Source: an uncultured Muribaculaceae bacterium
GTDB taxonomy: Bacteria > Bacteroidota > Bacteroidia > Bacteroidales > Muribaculaceae
Direction: 5' to 3'
NCBI GenBank assembly: GCA_947629175.1
Contig: CANRCT010000032.1
Coordinates: 1 to 34,731, forward strand
DNA: 34,731 nt
Shown: piece after piece, positions 1 through 8,073 of the stretch
Layout of the letters: each line of letters starts with the position of its first letter
Numbering within the stretch: position 1 is the stretch's first letter
Translations under genes and position numbers: made by a program
The notes under the pieces: generated by a model
Seen by the model: only the letters and a program-made list of their open reading frames with translations
The model's database searches: none
Told to the model about the DNA's origin: nothing

Positions 1-102
1 CAGCACTATAAATTTAATACTTTTATCGCTAATCACCAATTTTTCAATCACTTAATTTTCGTCGAACTCACGTTAATTTATTAACACTTAAATTTTACAA
101 CA

Positions 103-381
103 ATGAAAAAAGTTGTCATCTCGGCTGCCATAGCAGCCGCGTTGGGCGCCGGATCCTTCGCAGGCTTCCGCGCCCTCAACCCCGCCGAGCGTCAGCTCTC
201 CGACATCGAGCTGGCCAACGTCGAAGCCCTAGCCGATCCCGATGAAGGCGAAGGAGGCGTAACAAGACCATGTGATGACTATAATGGTTATCGCAGAATC
301 CTTAAAGGAGATGAGAGAATTTATGACTGCTGTTATAAAGAACAAGTAGGAAAAGGCAAAGACGACTGCAGAAGATGGTAA
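103..381 (+). CDS. NVEALA-family small peptide, copy 1
   Basis: A 92-residue protein of the NVEALA family (small, probably exported Bacteroidales peptides of unsettled function). Residues 1-22 are a Lys-Lys start plus a hydrophobic Ala/Gly-rich helix. The motif LSDIELANVEALA follows at about residues 33-45. The rest is a hydrophilic, charged tail with four cysteines, two of them adjacent. The leader DNA at 133-219 is identical for 87 bases to the second copy at 1710-1796, while the tails share nothing obvious. The stop overlaps the start of the downstream propeller lipoprotein by 7 bases, which suggests translational coupling. The ATG follows an AT-rich leader without a Shine-Dalgarno sequence. 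The motif LSxxELxxVE resembles leaders of exported, processed peptides, so cleavage after the NVEALA motif is plausible, but that is inference. Family assignment is confident; the role is unknown. Confidence 0.85.
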   Translation: MKKVVISAAIAAALGAGSFAGFRALNPAERQLSDIELANVEALADPDEGEGGVTRPCDDYNGYRRILKGDERIYDCCYKEQVGKGKDDCRRW

Positions 382-1400
382 AAATGATTAACTGCGCCAT
401 AGCGTGGTTATCCATCGTCGTTATAAATGGATGCACGTTTTCACGTGATCATATATTTGAAGAACGGGAAAATGTGCATTCCATTGAAACTATTTCGGAA
501 CTGGATTCGATTGTGCAAAAATGGAATCTATATCCGGAAAGATGGAATATTAATGGTGATACGCTTTGGATTGTCAATACCAGAGATTCGTTGTTTTTAA
601 GTGGTTATGACATCAAAAATGATTCGTTGTTTTGCTACTGGGGGCATATCGGCAACGGTCCAGACGATTATGTAGCTCCTGGAATTATAGAGGGAGTTGT
701 GAATGGATTGAAACTTTATGGCAACACAGAATGCAAAGTCATTGGTTATCGTTTTGGCAATGGTATGCCATTTGAATTTTTGCGTGGGAAACTACCGGTA
801 TGGAATAAGGACAGGGGAATTCCTAAACCATATACAAGGATTAGCGCAATAAATGATTCTATCGGCATTGGCACGTATTTTTTCCCAAGAAAAGTCGGAG
901 CTGACGTAATAAATATAAAATCAGGAGAGCTGTTATCGGAGATAACACTTGGTGTTGAACAGTCAGAAGAGCGATTGTCAGAGCCGTATCAATTCAAAAT
1001 AGCGTCTGCAAGCAATATTATAGTAGTTGCTTACAGATATCTCAACAGGATTGAAGTTTACCGGGTTAATGATGGATATGAGACTGAGCCTTTCTATGCA
1101 ATTGGAAACAGTTCGGATCAAAGTGAGTTGTATGAGGCCGATCGTGATGATGAAATGGTGAAATATTATTCCGACGTTCAATGTGATGACCGATACATTT
1201 ATCTTCTATGGCATGGGGCAGAAGAAAGGGAACTTGATTTATCGCCGACTCATTTACTCGTTTATGATATAACAACAGGAGAGAATATTAAGAATATCTT
1301 GTTGGATAGATGCTTTACGAAATTACTCACGGACGGCAATGGTCGTATTATTCTATGGACACCGCTTGCAGAGAATAATATTTATTATTTAAGTATGTGA
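375..1400 (+). CDS. 6-bladed beta-propeller lipoprotein, cassette 1
   Basis: A 341-residue predicted lipoprotein. The N-terminus has a hydrophobic segment ending VVINGC, a lipobox with the lipidated Cys at residue 20. Residue 4 is also Met (384), so the true start may be there. The body has the repeat pattern of the TolB-like/6-bladed propeller proteins that accompany NVEALA peptides, including a GNGPDDY segment equivalent to the GxGPGEF motif of that group. It overlaps the upstream NVEALA gene by 7 bases and probably shares its message. The coding sequence is clearly more AT-rich than the leader just before it and than most of the window, which suggests a different origin. It is only distantly similar to the propeller of the second cassette. 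A role as partner or receptor of the peptide is inference. Confidence 0.75.
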   Translation: MVKMINCAIAWLSIVVINGCTFSRDHIFEERENVHSIETISELDSIVQKWNLYPERWNINGDTLWIVNTRDSLFLSGYDIKNDSLFCYWGHIGNGPDDYVAPGIIEGVVNGLKLYGNTECKVIGYRFGNGMPFEFLRGKLPVWNKDRGIPKPYTRISAINDSIGIGTYFFPRKVGADVINIKSGELLSEITLGVEQSEERLSEPYQFKIASASNIIVVAYRYLNRIEVYRVNDGYETEPFYAIGNSSDQSELYEADRDDEMVKYYSDVQCDDRYIYLLWHGAEERELDLSPTHLLVYDITTGENIKNILLDRCFTKLLTDGNGRIILWTPLAENNIYYLSM

Positions 1401-1425
1401 TTGTCTGCTGATAGCGTTTTTTTTA

Positions 1426-1662
1426 TTGACTGGCGCACCGCCGCTTACCCTGCAGGAACTCGTAGGCTCCTGCGACTGCACCGTGGCAACAGCCTCCACT
1501 GACACCATCCCCGCCGGCGGCTCCGCCATGATTACTGTCAGGATCGCTACCGATACCGTACCCGGTCCGTTTATCCACTGGGTCGACATCTATTACAACG
1601 AAAGAGACTGCCCCGAGCGTCTGACGCTCCACGGGTATCTCAATAAAACAAATATTAATTAA
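1426..1662 (+). pseudogene. DUF1573-domain fragment (C-terminal half only)
   Basis: An open frame of 78 residues from a TTG codon, matching the second half of a DUF1573 domain. Visible landmarks are TGAPPLTL (usually NTGxxPL), SCDCT (usually SCGCT), a Pro-Ala-Gly-Gly turn and a closing beta-strand ending in LHGYL. The N-terminal half of the domain and a signal peptide are missing. The frame stays open upstream only to 1393, inside the last codons of the propeller gene, and passes through a run of eight T at 1417-1424. GC content jumps upward where this fragment begins. I read it as the leftover 3' end of a gene cut by arrival or exchange of the preceding cassette. A short expressed protein from a TTG or CTG start cannot be excluded. 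Confidence 0.6.
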
Positions 1663-1679
1663 CTAAAACTTTTTTCAAC

Positions 1680-1973
1680 TTGAAAAAAATCATTATCCCG
1701 GCTGCCATCGCAGCCGCGTTGGGCGCCGGATCCTTCGCAGGCTTCCGCGCCCTCAACCCCGCCGAGCGTCAGCTCTCCGACATCGAGCTGGCCAACATCG
1801 AAGCCCTCGCCGAAGGGGAAGGATTTGCTACCATTTCAATCCTTTGTGATAAGATGCAGCTATTTCAAACGTGTGCTGTGAAATGTAATAGCTGCGGCAA
1901 ACAATACATCGCGCTTGATCCAATTGGATTAGCTGTGGCAGTAAGTGGACAATGTTCTTGCGGCAACCGATGA
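1680..1973 (+). CDS. NVEALA-family small peptide, copy 2
   Basis: A 97-residue paralog of the peptide at 103. Residues 1-45 differ from copy 1 at only a few positions and carry the same hydrophobic helix and the motif LSDIELANIEALA. The tail differs completely: it has seven cysteines, in the arrangement single Cys, Cys-x3-Cys-x2-Cys, then Cys near the end followed by Cys-x-Cys, which could bind metal or form disulfides. The start codon is TTG at the position where copy 1 has ATG; no in-frame ATG lies nearby, so TTG is the best start. The stop TGA at 1971-1973 overlaps the ATG (1970) of the propeller lipoprotein in an ATGA junction, so the two are probably co-translated. Function unknown. Confidence 0.8.
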   Translation: MKKIIIPAAIAAALGAGSFAGFRALNPAERQLSDIELANIEALAEGEGFATISILCDKMQLFQTCAVKCNSCGKQYIALDPIGLAVAVSGQCSCGNR

Positions 1974-3031
1974 AGCTTATCCAAGGTCTTATCTGTAGAT
2001 CATTGAGCCTGACCGGGATGGCCATCCTGGTCGGCTCTTTGGCTAGTTGTACGCCTCATAATGCAAGTGGATCAGCTGAAGCATTCCCTTCGGTCAAAGA
2101 TGCGCAGTGGGAAGTATTGTCGGACGACTTGGAAATATACGGTGCGCAGGATATGTCGGTAGACGACCGGTATGTCTACGTTTTGGGCAAGCCTGTCGGA
2201 GGCGAGGTAATGATTTTTGAAAAGTCACATCCTGAAAAAGCCCCGCACATTATGGTGAGGAGGGGTCAGGGACCGGGAGAGGTGGTCAACGCATCCGGCG
2301 TCGAGAGGGGCGAGAATCCGGGCGAATTTCTTGTCTTTGATGTCGAGACCGGCAAAATGTTGCGGGCCAATGCCATTGCTGACAGCGTGTATCCCGAAGC
2401 CGTATTCGCGTTGCCGCGCAATGTGTTGTCGGGACGACGAATAAGATATCTAGGTCAAGACAGGTATCTCGTGCAGGGAAACGATCTGCTCACTCAACCT
2501 CTATCGGGCAGATATTTCATAGTATCCGGCGATACTATAGAGTGTCGTTACGACAACTATCCGCTTGATGAGGATCTGTGGGATCTACAGCTGCTTCACG
2601 GGCATCTCGCCGTCAGTCCTGACGGACGGAATTTCGCCACAGGAAATGTTTTCGGAGGATTAGTCGAGTTTTTCCATATCAATGACACTTCTATTACGGC
2701 AACCGGAGCGGTAGATCTCTTCCCGACACTCGTGAGCAAACAGGGCTGGGTATATAAGCCTGATGATAATGCCCTTGTGGGCTTTGTCAGTATGACGGCT
2801 GATAATCAATCGGTCTATGGAACGTTTTATGGTACACCGATGGATTCCATTACCGCCGGACACATCGCCAAATGGGACTGGAGCGGGAAGCCTATAAAGC
2901 TTTTCAATACTGACAAACGGATCCATCAGATAGCTGTGGATCCTACCGACAGCCAAACAATCTATGGAATAATCTCAGATGAAGACAAAGCAGGCGAACA
3001 AAGCATAAAACTGGCTAAGATTGTTCAGTAA
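1970..3031 (+). CDS. 6-bladed beta-propeller lipoprotein, cassette 2
   Basis: A 353-residue predicted lipoprotein if translation starts at the ATG at 1970, chosen because it forms an ATGA overlap with the NVEALA stop and is followed at once by a Lys-containing signal sequence. An in-frame ATG at 1952 would add six residues. The signal peptide ends GSLASC, with the lipidated Cys at residue 27. The GQGPGEV and NPGEF motifs are typical of the 6-bladed propeller family linked to NVEALA peptides, and WxxSGKPIK near the C-terminus resembles a closing blade. It is probably anchored in the outer membrane or periplasm. Similarity to the cassette 1 propeller is limited to these family motifs. GC content is closer to the rest of the window than that of cassette 1. 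Confidence 0.75.
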   Translation: MKLIQGLICRSLSLTGMAILVGSLASCTPHNASGSAEAFPSVKDAQWEVLSDDLEIYGAQDMSVDDRYVYVLGKPVGGEVMIFEKSHPEKAPHIMVRRGQGPGEVVNASGVERGENPGEFLVFDVETGKMLRANAIADSVYPEAVFALPRNVLSGRRIRYLGQDRYLVQGNDLLTQPLSGRYFIVSGDTIECRYDNYPLDEDLWDLQLLHGHLAVSPDGRNFATGNVFGGLVEFFHINDTSITATGAVDLFPTLVSKQGWVYKPDDNALVGFVSMTADNQSVYGTFYGTPMDSITAGHIAKWDWSGKPIKLFNTDKRIHQIAVDPTDSQTIYGIISDEDKAGEQSIKLAKIVQ

Positions 3032-4131
3032 ATAATCCTTGATGAATATTTCTATCGGGCCGGCGCGGAGTGAGGCGCAGATTCCATCCGATTGATTAAG
3101 CTTGAGAGAAACGGCTGCGCCGGTCAATGCCTCCGGGCCGGAGAGACGACGAGGGAGCGATACCCCGCGTCCTACGGCCCGCTGTGGCATCGGGAGCCTC
3201 TCCCTGCGGCTCATCTACGAAGAGGCCGAGCGTGGTCGCGCGGTGCCCCCACCAAGGCGTGGCTACGCCCGCCATGGCGGGGATGACCGAGGTAGTGTGG
3301 TCTGCGACCACTGCCGATGGCGATGGCTGACGGGGCTCCCCGGAATGATACTGCCGCAGCCATCCTCGGGGCGATGAGACAGCATACGGATCAGAATGAG
3401 TACACTGCCACTCTCCTATGGCGATGCCTGCGCTGACGCCAGGCGGCTGATCCCGCGCCCTCCGGGGCTCGGCCGAACGGGGAGGGCCTGATGCTGTCCG
3501 GGGTCTCCGCTGCGCTCCGAACCCCGGTTACCAGTGCTCCGCCCGCTCCGCGGCTCCGAGGGCGGAAACCCGTCCGGAGCGAGGGAGCGGATGCACCGGG
3601 GGTGCATCCCTACGACCTGAGGGGCACACAGCGAATTGACCGCGACAGATCGGAGAGAGGAGGCGACGGAAGAGGCTAAAGATATGGAAGCAGCGGAAAG
3701 AAGCCGGGAGAGGAAATAGAGACGAGAGAGGCACCAAAGCATAAAAAGGCGGGAGCGGTCGGAGAGATGGAAAAGGTTGGAGAGGAAATAGAAGAACCGG
3801 GAAGAGGTCGGGAGTAGGCGGGAGAGGTCGGAGACCTCGTGACATCGGTAAACCCCGCCATGGCGCGCGGAGCGATGCCTTGGTGGGGAGGGCGGACAGG
3901 CAGATAGGGCTTCTTCGGAGAAGAGCCGCAGGGGAAGGCCCTGCCGGAGCGAGGGAGCGGCTGCACGAGGGGAGGGCGGGACGACGGCTGCACCGGGGGT
4001 ACAGCCCTACAGTTGGAATGAAAGCGGCTCCGAGGGCGACAAGCCTGAAGGGGGCGGACCGCGAATTGAACCTAATAGAACGAGCGGGGAGGGGCGGCGG
4101 GGAGATCGGGAGAAAAGCGGAGCAAAGCGGA
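3032..4131. repeat. Non-coding repeat-rich region with degenerate direct and inverted repeats
   Basis: No credible gene lies here; the open frames present have Arg/Pro/Ser-rich, low-complexity translations. A segment near 3190-3290 recurs in inverted orientation near 3840-3940: both contain CCACCAAGGC followed by GCCATGGCGGGG, with a CCTGCGGCTC block before them. A 17-base word CCGGAGCGAGGGAGCGG occurs at 3574-3590 and 3944-3960. Each copy is followed by a TGCACCGGGGGT...CCCTAC block, then GCGAATTGA. From about 3640 to 4130 the plus strand is strongly purine-rich with repeated GGGAGAGG-like words. This looks like decayed copies of an interspersed repeat rather than a gene. Confidence 0.6.
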
Positions 4132-4163
4132 TTTGCGAAATTGGCGGAGAATGAGTAACTTTG
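4132..4163 (+). promoter_or_regulatory. Bacteroidetes-type promoter of the GH84 gene
   Basis: A -33 element TTTG at 4132-4135, a 20-base spacer and a -7 element TAACTTTG at 4156-4163, matching the Bacteroidetes housekeeping consensus. Transcription should begin near 4170 and give a leader of about 60 bases. Confidence 0.75.
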
Positions 4164-4233
4164 CGGTAAGGCCTGCGGCAGCGGGCCAAAGACCGAAAAA
4201 CAACAATAAGTAAAATCAATACCATTTCCCGTT

Positions 4234-6774
4234 ATGACCATCAGTAAGTCAATCCTGACCGCCCTGGCAGTGGCAGCGATGCTGCCCGCATGGGGACAGG
4301 ACACATTCGACCTCCAGTCGCAGCGCAAGGAGGTGCAGAATTATCTCGCCGTGCCGGGCAAGAAGCTCGACCACAAGGGGATAATCATCAATCCGACGCC
4401 ACAGAGCATCGAAGTGAGCAACGCCGGCACAGTCAATTTCGCCGACGGCTTCAAGCTCAAAGGTGACGACCGCTACCAGACCGACCTGCTCAAGGCGTCG
4501 ATACCTACATCATGGCAGGGCACGCCGCTGACCATCGTCACCGGCGCCAAAGCCGCCAAGAAACAGGGCATAGAGGCAAAGGAGGGCGCCTACAAGCTCA
4601 CCGTCGACAAGCGCGGAGTGACTATCACGGGCTATGACGACAAGGGCGCGTTCTACGGCATACAGACCCTGCGCCAGCTCGTGGAGAGCCCGATCGCGAC
4701 CAGCCGCACGCTGCCCTATCTGACGGTGACCGACTTCCCCGACCTGCCCCACCGCGGAGTAGTGGAGGGCTTCTACGGCACGCCGTGGAGCCACGAGGTG
4801 CGCCTGTCACTCATCGACTTCTACGGCCGCAACAAGATGAACGACTATCTCTACGGCCCGAAAGATGATCCCTACCACAGCTCGCCCTACTGGCGCCAGC
4901 CTTATCCCGAGAAGGAAGCGAAGCAGATCCACGAGCTTGTGGAGGCCTGCAAGGCCAACCGCGTGAACTTCGTATGGGCGATCCATCCGGGAAAGGATAT
5001 CCGCTGGAACAAGGCCGACTACGACAGCCTCGTCGGCAAGCTCGACATGATGTATGACCTCGGGGTAAGATCGTTCGCCCTCTTCTTCGACGACATCGAG
5101 GGTATCGGCACCGACTCCAACCGCCAGGCCGAGCTGGTCAACGATCTGACGCGCGACTTCGTGGAGAAGAAAGGTGACGTCACCAACCTCATGATATGCC
5201 CCACCGACTACTCGCAGCTCTGGGCCAATCCCGGTCCGAAGGGACAGCTGGCCATCTACGGCGAGAAACTCAACCCGAAAGCCGAGGTGTTCTGGACCGG
5301 AGCGGTGGTGTGCAGCGACCTGACGCCCGAGACCCTTGAGTTCATCGACACACGCATCAAGCGTCCGGCCCTCTACTGGTGGAACTACCCCGTCACCGAC
5401 TATGCCCGCAACTATCTGCTGCAGGGCCCGGTATACGGCCTCGACACCTCTCTCACCGCCGCCCAGACCTCGGGCATCGAGAGCAACCCGATGGAGCACG
5501 GCGAGGCTTCGAAGCTCGCGCTCTACGGCGTGGCCGATTATGCATGGAACGTGGCCGACTACAACCCGATCGACAACTGGGAACGCGGCCTCGTGGAGCT
5601 CGCACCCGACCAGGCCGAGGCCTACCGCCAGTTTGCCATCCACTCGGCCGACACCGAGACCGGCTACCGCCGCGACGAGTCGTGGGAGACCGTGACATTC
5701 CCCTACAACAACTACACTCCGGCCCAGTTTGACGCGCTCCGCAAGGAGTTCAAGGCCATCGAGGCTGTCGAGGGCAAGATGGACAAGATCGGCAACAAGG
5801 CTCTGCTCAAGGAGCTGAAGCCGTGGCTGACGGAATTCACCAAACTCGGCCAGCGCGGCAACCGCACCCTCGACCTCATCAAGATCTACGAGAGCGGCGA
5901 CGCAGCCGCATTCTGGGACGCCTATCTCGCAAATCTCATGAGCGACGAGGAGAAGGCCGCCTACATAGCCCACAAATCAGGCTCGATGAAGCTCCAGCCG
6001 TTCTATCAGAACGCCATGGACGGCATGCTCGAAGCCTTCTACACCAAGCAGGCGGGCGAAGTGCCGGCGATGTACAAGGGCGTGGGCACCTACCGCAGCC
6101 TCGCTTCATCGCAGGCCAAGGCGATGCTCGACAACGACTCGACCACCTACTACCACTCGGGCAACGCCCAGAAAGCCGGACACTGGGCCGGTCTTGACCT
6201 GGGCGCTGTGCGCAAAGTCGAAGAAGTGAACATTCTTCAGGGCCGCAATTCGACCGACGACGTGGACTATTTCGACAACGTGATACTCGAAGCGTCGGCC
6301 GACGGCAAGGAGTGGAAAGCGCTCACCGACTCGATGCAGCGCACCTACAGGATTCACTGGCAGGGCGAGCCGGTCGACGCACGCTACGTGCGCATCCGCA
6401 AGCTCCACTCGCCGAAGTCCAACTGGCTCGCGATCCGCACATTCGACGTCAATCCGCTGACTTCGGAGCGCCTCGGCATCAATCTTGAGGCTTGCTGCCC
6501 CAAGGCCGTCAGAGCGTTTGACAACGATCCCTCGACCGAATACGTCCTCAAAGGCGCGATGACCTTCGACCGCAAGCCCGGCACCAAGAGCCTGACGCTG
6601 ATGCTCGGCAATCCGGGGGCCGGCTGCACGCTCGTACAGCTCGACAGCACGGGCGCCGTGGTGCTCACCACCCCGATCAGCCGTCAGCTCGTCACCGTGC
6701 CTCTGGAGGCAAACACTTCCCGTGTGAAGCTCCTCGGCCCGTGCACCGTCTACGAAATCATATCCAACAAATGA
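4234..6774 (+). CDS. Secreted GH84 beta-N-acetylglucosaminidase with CBM32-like domain
   Basis: An 846-residue exported hexosaminidase that removes beta-linked N-acetylglucosamine, probably from host mucin or glycoproteins. A signal peptide at residues 1-22 ends AWGQ. A GH20b-like alpha/beta domain follows to about residue 165. The GH84 barrel begins at GVVEGFYGTPWSH and contains GPKDDPYH. The paired catalytic aspartates lie in FFDDIEG, Asp286 and Asp287, where GH84 enzymes use substrate-assisted catalysis. A galactose-binding-like (F5/8 type C, CBM32) domain spans about 620-745, and about 100 residues of a further small beta domain end the protein. The length is somewhat above the roughly 740 residues of the characterised Bacteroides enzyme. 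Its stop overlaps the lipoate ligase start (ATGA). Family and chemistry are secure; the natural substrate is not. Confidence 0.95.
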   Translation: MTISKSILTALAVAAMLPAWGQDTFDLQSQRKEVQNYLAVPGKKLDHKGIIINPTPQSIEVSNAGTVNFADGFKLKGDDRYQTDLLKASIPTSWQGTPLTIVTGAKAAKKQGIEAKEGAYKLTVDKRGVTITGYDDKGAFYGIQTLRQLVESPIATSRTLPYLTVTDFPDLPHRGVVEGFYGTPWSHEVRLSLIDFYGRNKMNDYLYGPKDDPYHSSPYWRQPYPEKEAKQIHELVEACKANRVNFVWAIHPGKDIRWNKADYDSLVGKLDMMYDLGVRSFALFFDDIEGIGTDSNRQAELVNDLTRDFVEKKGDVTNLMICPTDYSQLWANPGPKGQLAIYGEKLNPKAEVFWTGAVVCSDLTPETLEFIDTRIKRPALYWWNYPVTDYARNYLLQGPVYGLDTSLTAAQTSGIESNPMEHGEASKLALYGVADYAWNVADYNPIDNWERGLVELAPDQAEAYRQFAIHSADTETGYRRDESWETVTFPYNNYTPAQFDALRKEFKAIEAVEGKMDKIGNKALLKELKPWLTEFTKLGQRGNRTLDLIKIYESGDAAAFWDAYLANLMSDEEKAAYIAHKSGSMKLQPFYQNAMDGMLEAFYTKQAGEVPAMYKGVGTYRSLASSQAKAMLDNDSTTYYHSGNAQKAGHWAGLDLGAVRKVEEVNILQGRNSTDDVDYFDNVILEASADGKEWKALTDSMQRTYRIHWQGEPVDARYVRIRKLHSPKSNWLAIRTFDVNPLTSERLGINLEACCPKAVRAFDNDPSTEYVLKGAMTFDRKPGTKSLTLMLGNPGAGCTLVQLDSTGAVVLTTPISRQLVTVPLEANTSRVKLLGPCTVYEIISNK

Positions 6775-7787
6775 TATACGCACAACTTCCCGCAGAGGGC
6801 GACCACACCGGCCGCCCTCTGCCTTTTTATCTCGCCATGGAGGAGTGGCTCGCCCGGCGCCCGGGCCACGAGAGCTATTTCTTCATGTGGCAGGTCGACC
6901 CTACGGTGATCTGCGGTCGACATCAGGATGTGGAGCTGGAGACCGACCTCGGCTTCTGCCGCAGCCACGGCATCAGGGTAGTGCGCCGCAAAAGCGGAGG
7001 GGGATGCGTCTATGCCGACCGCAACAACATAATGATGAGCTACATCACGCCGGCGGCCGACGTGGTGACGACTTTCGCCGAATACACCTCGGGCGTCGCG
7101 GCCATGCTCCGCTCGATAGGCCTCGACGCCACAGCCGACACCTCGCGCAACGACATAATGATCTCGGGCCGCAAGGTGTCGGGCAACGCATTCTATCATC
7201 TGCCGGGCCGCAGCATAGTCCACGGCACGATGCTCTACGACGCCGACCTTGCCACCATGACGGGGGCTATCACCCCCTCGCGGGCCAAGCTGCAGTCGAA
7301 GGGGGTAAAGTCGGTTGAGAGCCGCATCACGACCGTCCGCGAGCACTCTCCGATCGGCCTGGAGGAGTTCAAGAGAGCGGTGAGAGAAAGCCTCTGCGGC
7401 GACCGGACGCTCGTGCTGACCGAGGCCGACGTGGCCGGAATAGAAACGATGGAACAGGAATATTACGCCCCGGAATGGCTTTTCCGACGCCGCGGACGCC
7501 GCGACGCCGGGCGCCGCATCGAAGGGGTCGGCGAGATCCGGCCAAGAATCATAACGGGCGCCGACGGCCTGATAGAGCGAGTGGAGCTGTCGGGCGATTT
7601 CTTCGCCCTGACAGACCCGGAGACTGCGCTGCTCGGATGCCTGACCGGCATTGAGCCAACGTCCGAAGCCATCGCGGCCGCTCTCGAAGATGCCGATGCG
7701 GCGGCGTGCATCCCCGGACTGACAGCGGCCGATCTGACCGCCATCATCTGCGAGAGCCTGCCGCAGAGCCGTGGGAGCGAGTCATAA
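6771..7787 (+). CDS. lplA: Lipoate--protein ligase A family protein
   Basis: A cytoplasmic ligase of 338 residues that attaches lipoate to E2 subunits or the glycine-cleavage H protein via lipoyl-AMP. The start at 6771 is chosen because it gives an ATGA overlap with the GH84 stop; an in-frame ATG 30 bases upstream lies inside the previous gene. Diagnostic motifs are CGRHQD, the lipoate-binding loop RRKSGGGCVYAD and the adenylate-site segment SGRKVSGNA. A C-terminal region after about residue 240 fits the small accessory domain of long LplA proteins. Coupling to a secreted hexosaminidase has no obvious metabolic logic and may reflect read-through only. Confidence 0.9.
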   Translation: MIYAQLPAEGDHTGRPLPFYLAMEEWLARRPGHESYFFMWQVDPTVICGRHQDVELETDLGFCRSHGIRVVRRKSGGGCVYADRNNIMMSYITPAADVVTTFAEYTSGVAAMLRSIGLDATADTSRNDIMISGRKVSGNAFYHLPGRSIVHGTMLYDADLATMTGAITPSRAKLQSKGVKSVESRITTVREHSPIGLEEFKRAVRESLCGDRTLVLTEADVAGIETMEQEYYAPEWLFRRRGRRDAGRRIEGVGEIRPRIITGADGLIERVELSGDFFALTDPETALLGCLTGIEPTSEAIAAALEDADAAACIPGLTAADLTAIICESLPQSRGSES

Positions 7788-7812
7788 TGAACCGGCCGAT
7801 ATAAAAAGGCAA

Positions 7813-7841
7813 CGAGGAGATGTTTTCACAACGTCTCCTCG
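7813..7841. terminator. Hairpin downstream of lplA, possible terminator
   Basis: A 12-base stem (7813-7824 with 7830-7841, one G-T pair in RNA) closes a 5-base loop. No U tract follows on the plus strand, so termination efficiency is uncertain. Confidence 0.45.
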
Positions 7842-8008
7842 CTTAGATAATAAACCAATCATTATCACATTTCTTGCAATGGAAAAAGTAATTTTGCTAT
7901 GTACCAATAAAACGCCGGGCGTTGTGGATTGTTCGGCGACATAGCGAAAAAAGTTATGATTAGACTTTTTTAATTGCATTGTGCATAGTTTTTGCCCAAT
8001 AAAATTCG

Positions 8009-8016
8009 TAACTTTG
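8009..8016 (+). promoter_or_regulatory. -7 element of the recA promoter
   Basis: TAACTTTG at 8009-8016 is followed by GCAG, the usual Bacteroidetes form. A TTTG at 7991-7994 lies only 14 bases upstream, so no ideal -33 element is visible. A second -7-like word, TAATTTTG, is present at 7889-7896. No SOS box was recognised. Confidence 0.6.
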
Positions 8017-8073
8017 CAGTGAGCCGGCGGCATGATGTCCCTCGGCCTGCAACCCTCAAACCGTAAAGACAAC

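Noticed and set aside
3416-4328. Several overlapping frames of 70-266 residues on both strands in the repeat region
   Set aside because: Arg/Pro/Ser-rich low-complexity translations, many in mutually overlapping frames, with no conserved start; similarity between them follows from the DNA repeats.
4807-5973. A 388-residue open frame antisense to the GH84 gene
   Set aside because: It mirrors the GC-rich third positions of the coding strand, is Val/Gly/Leu-rich without motifs, and the plus-strand gene has an intact catalytic domain.
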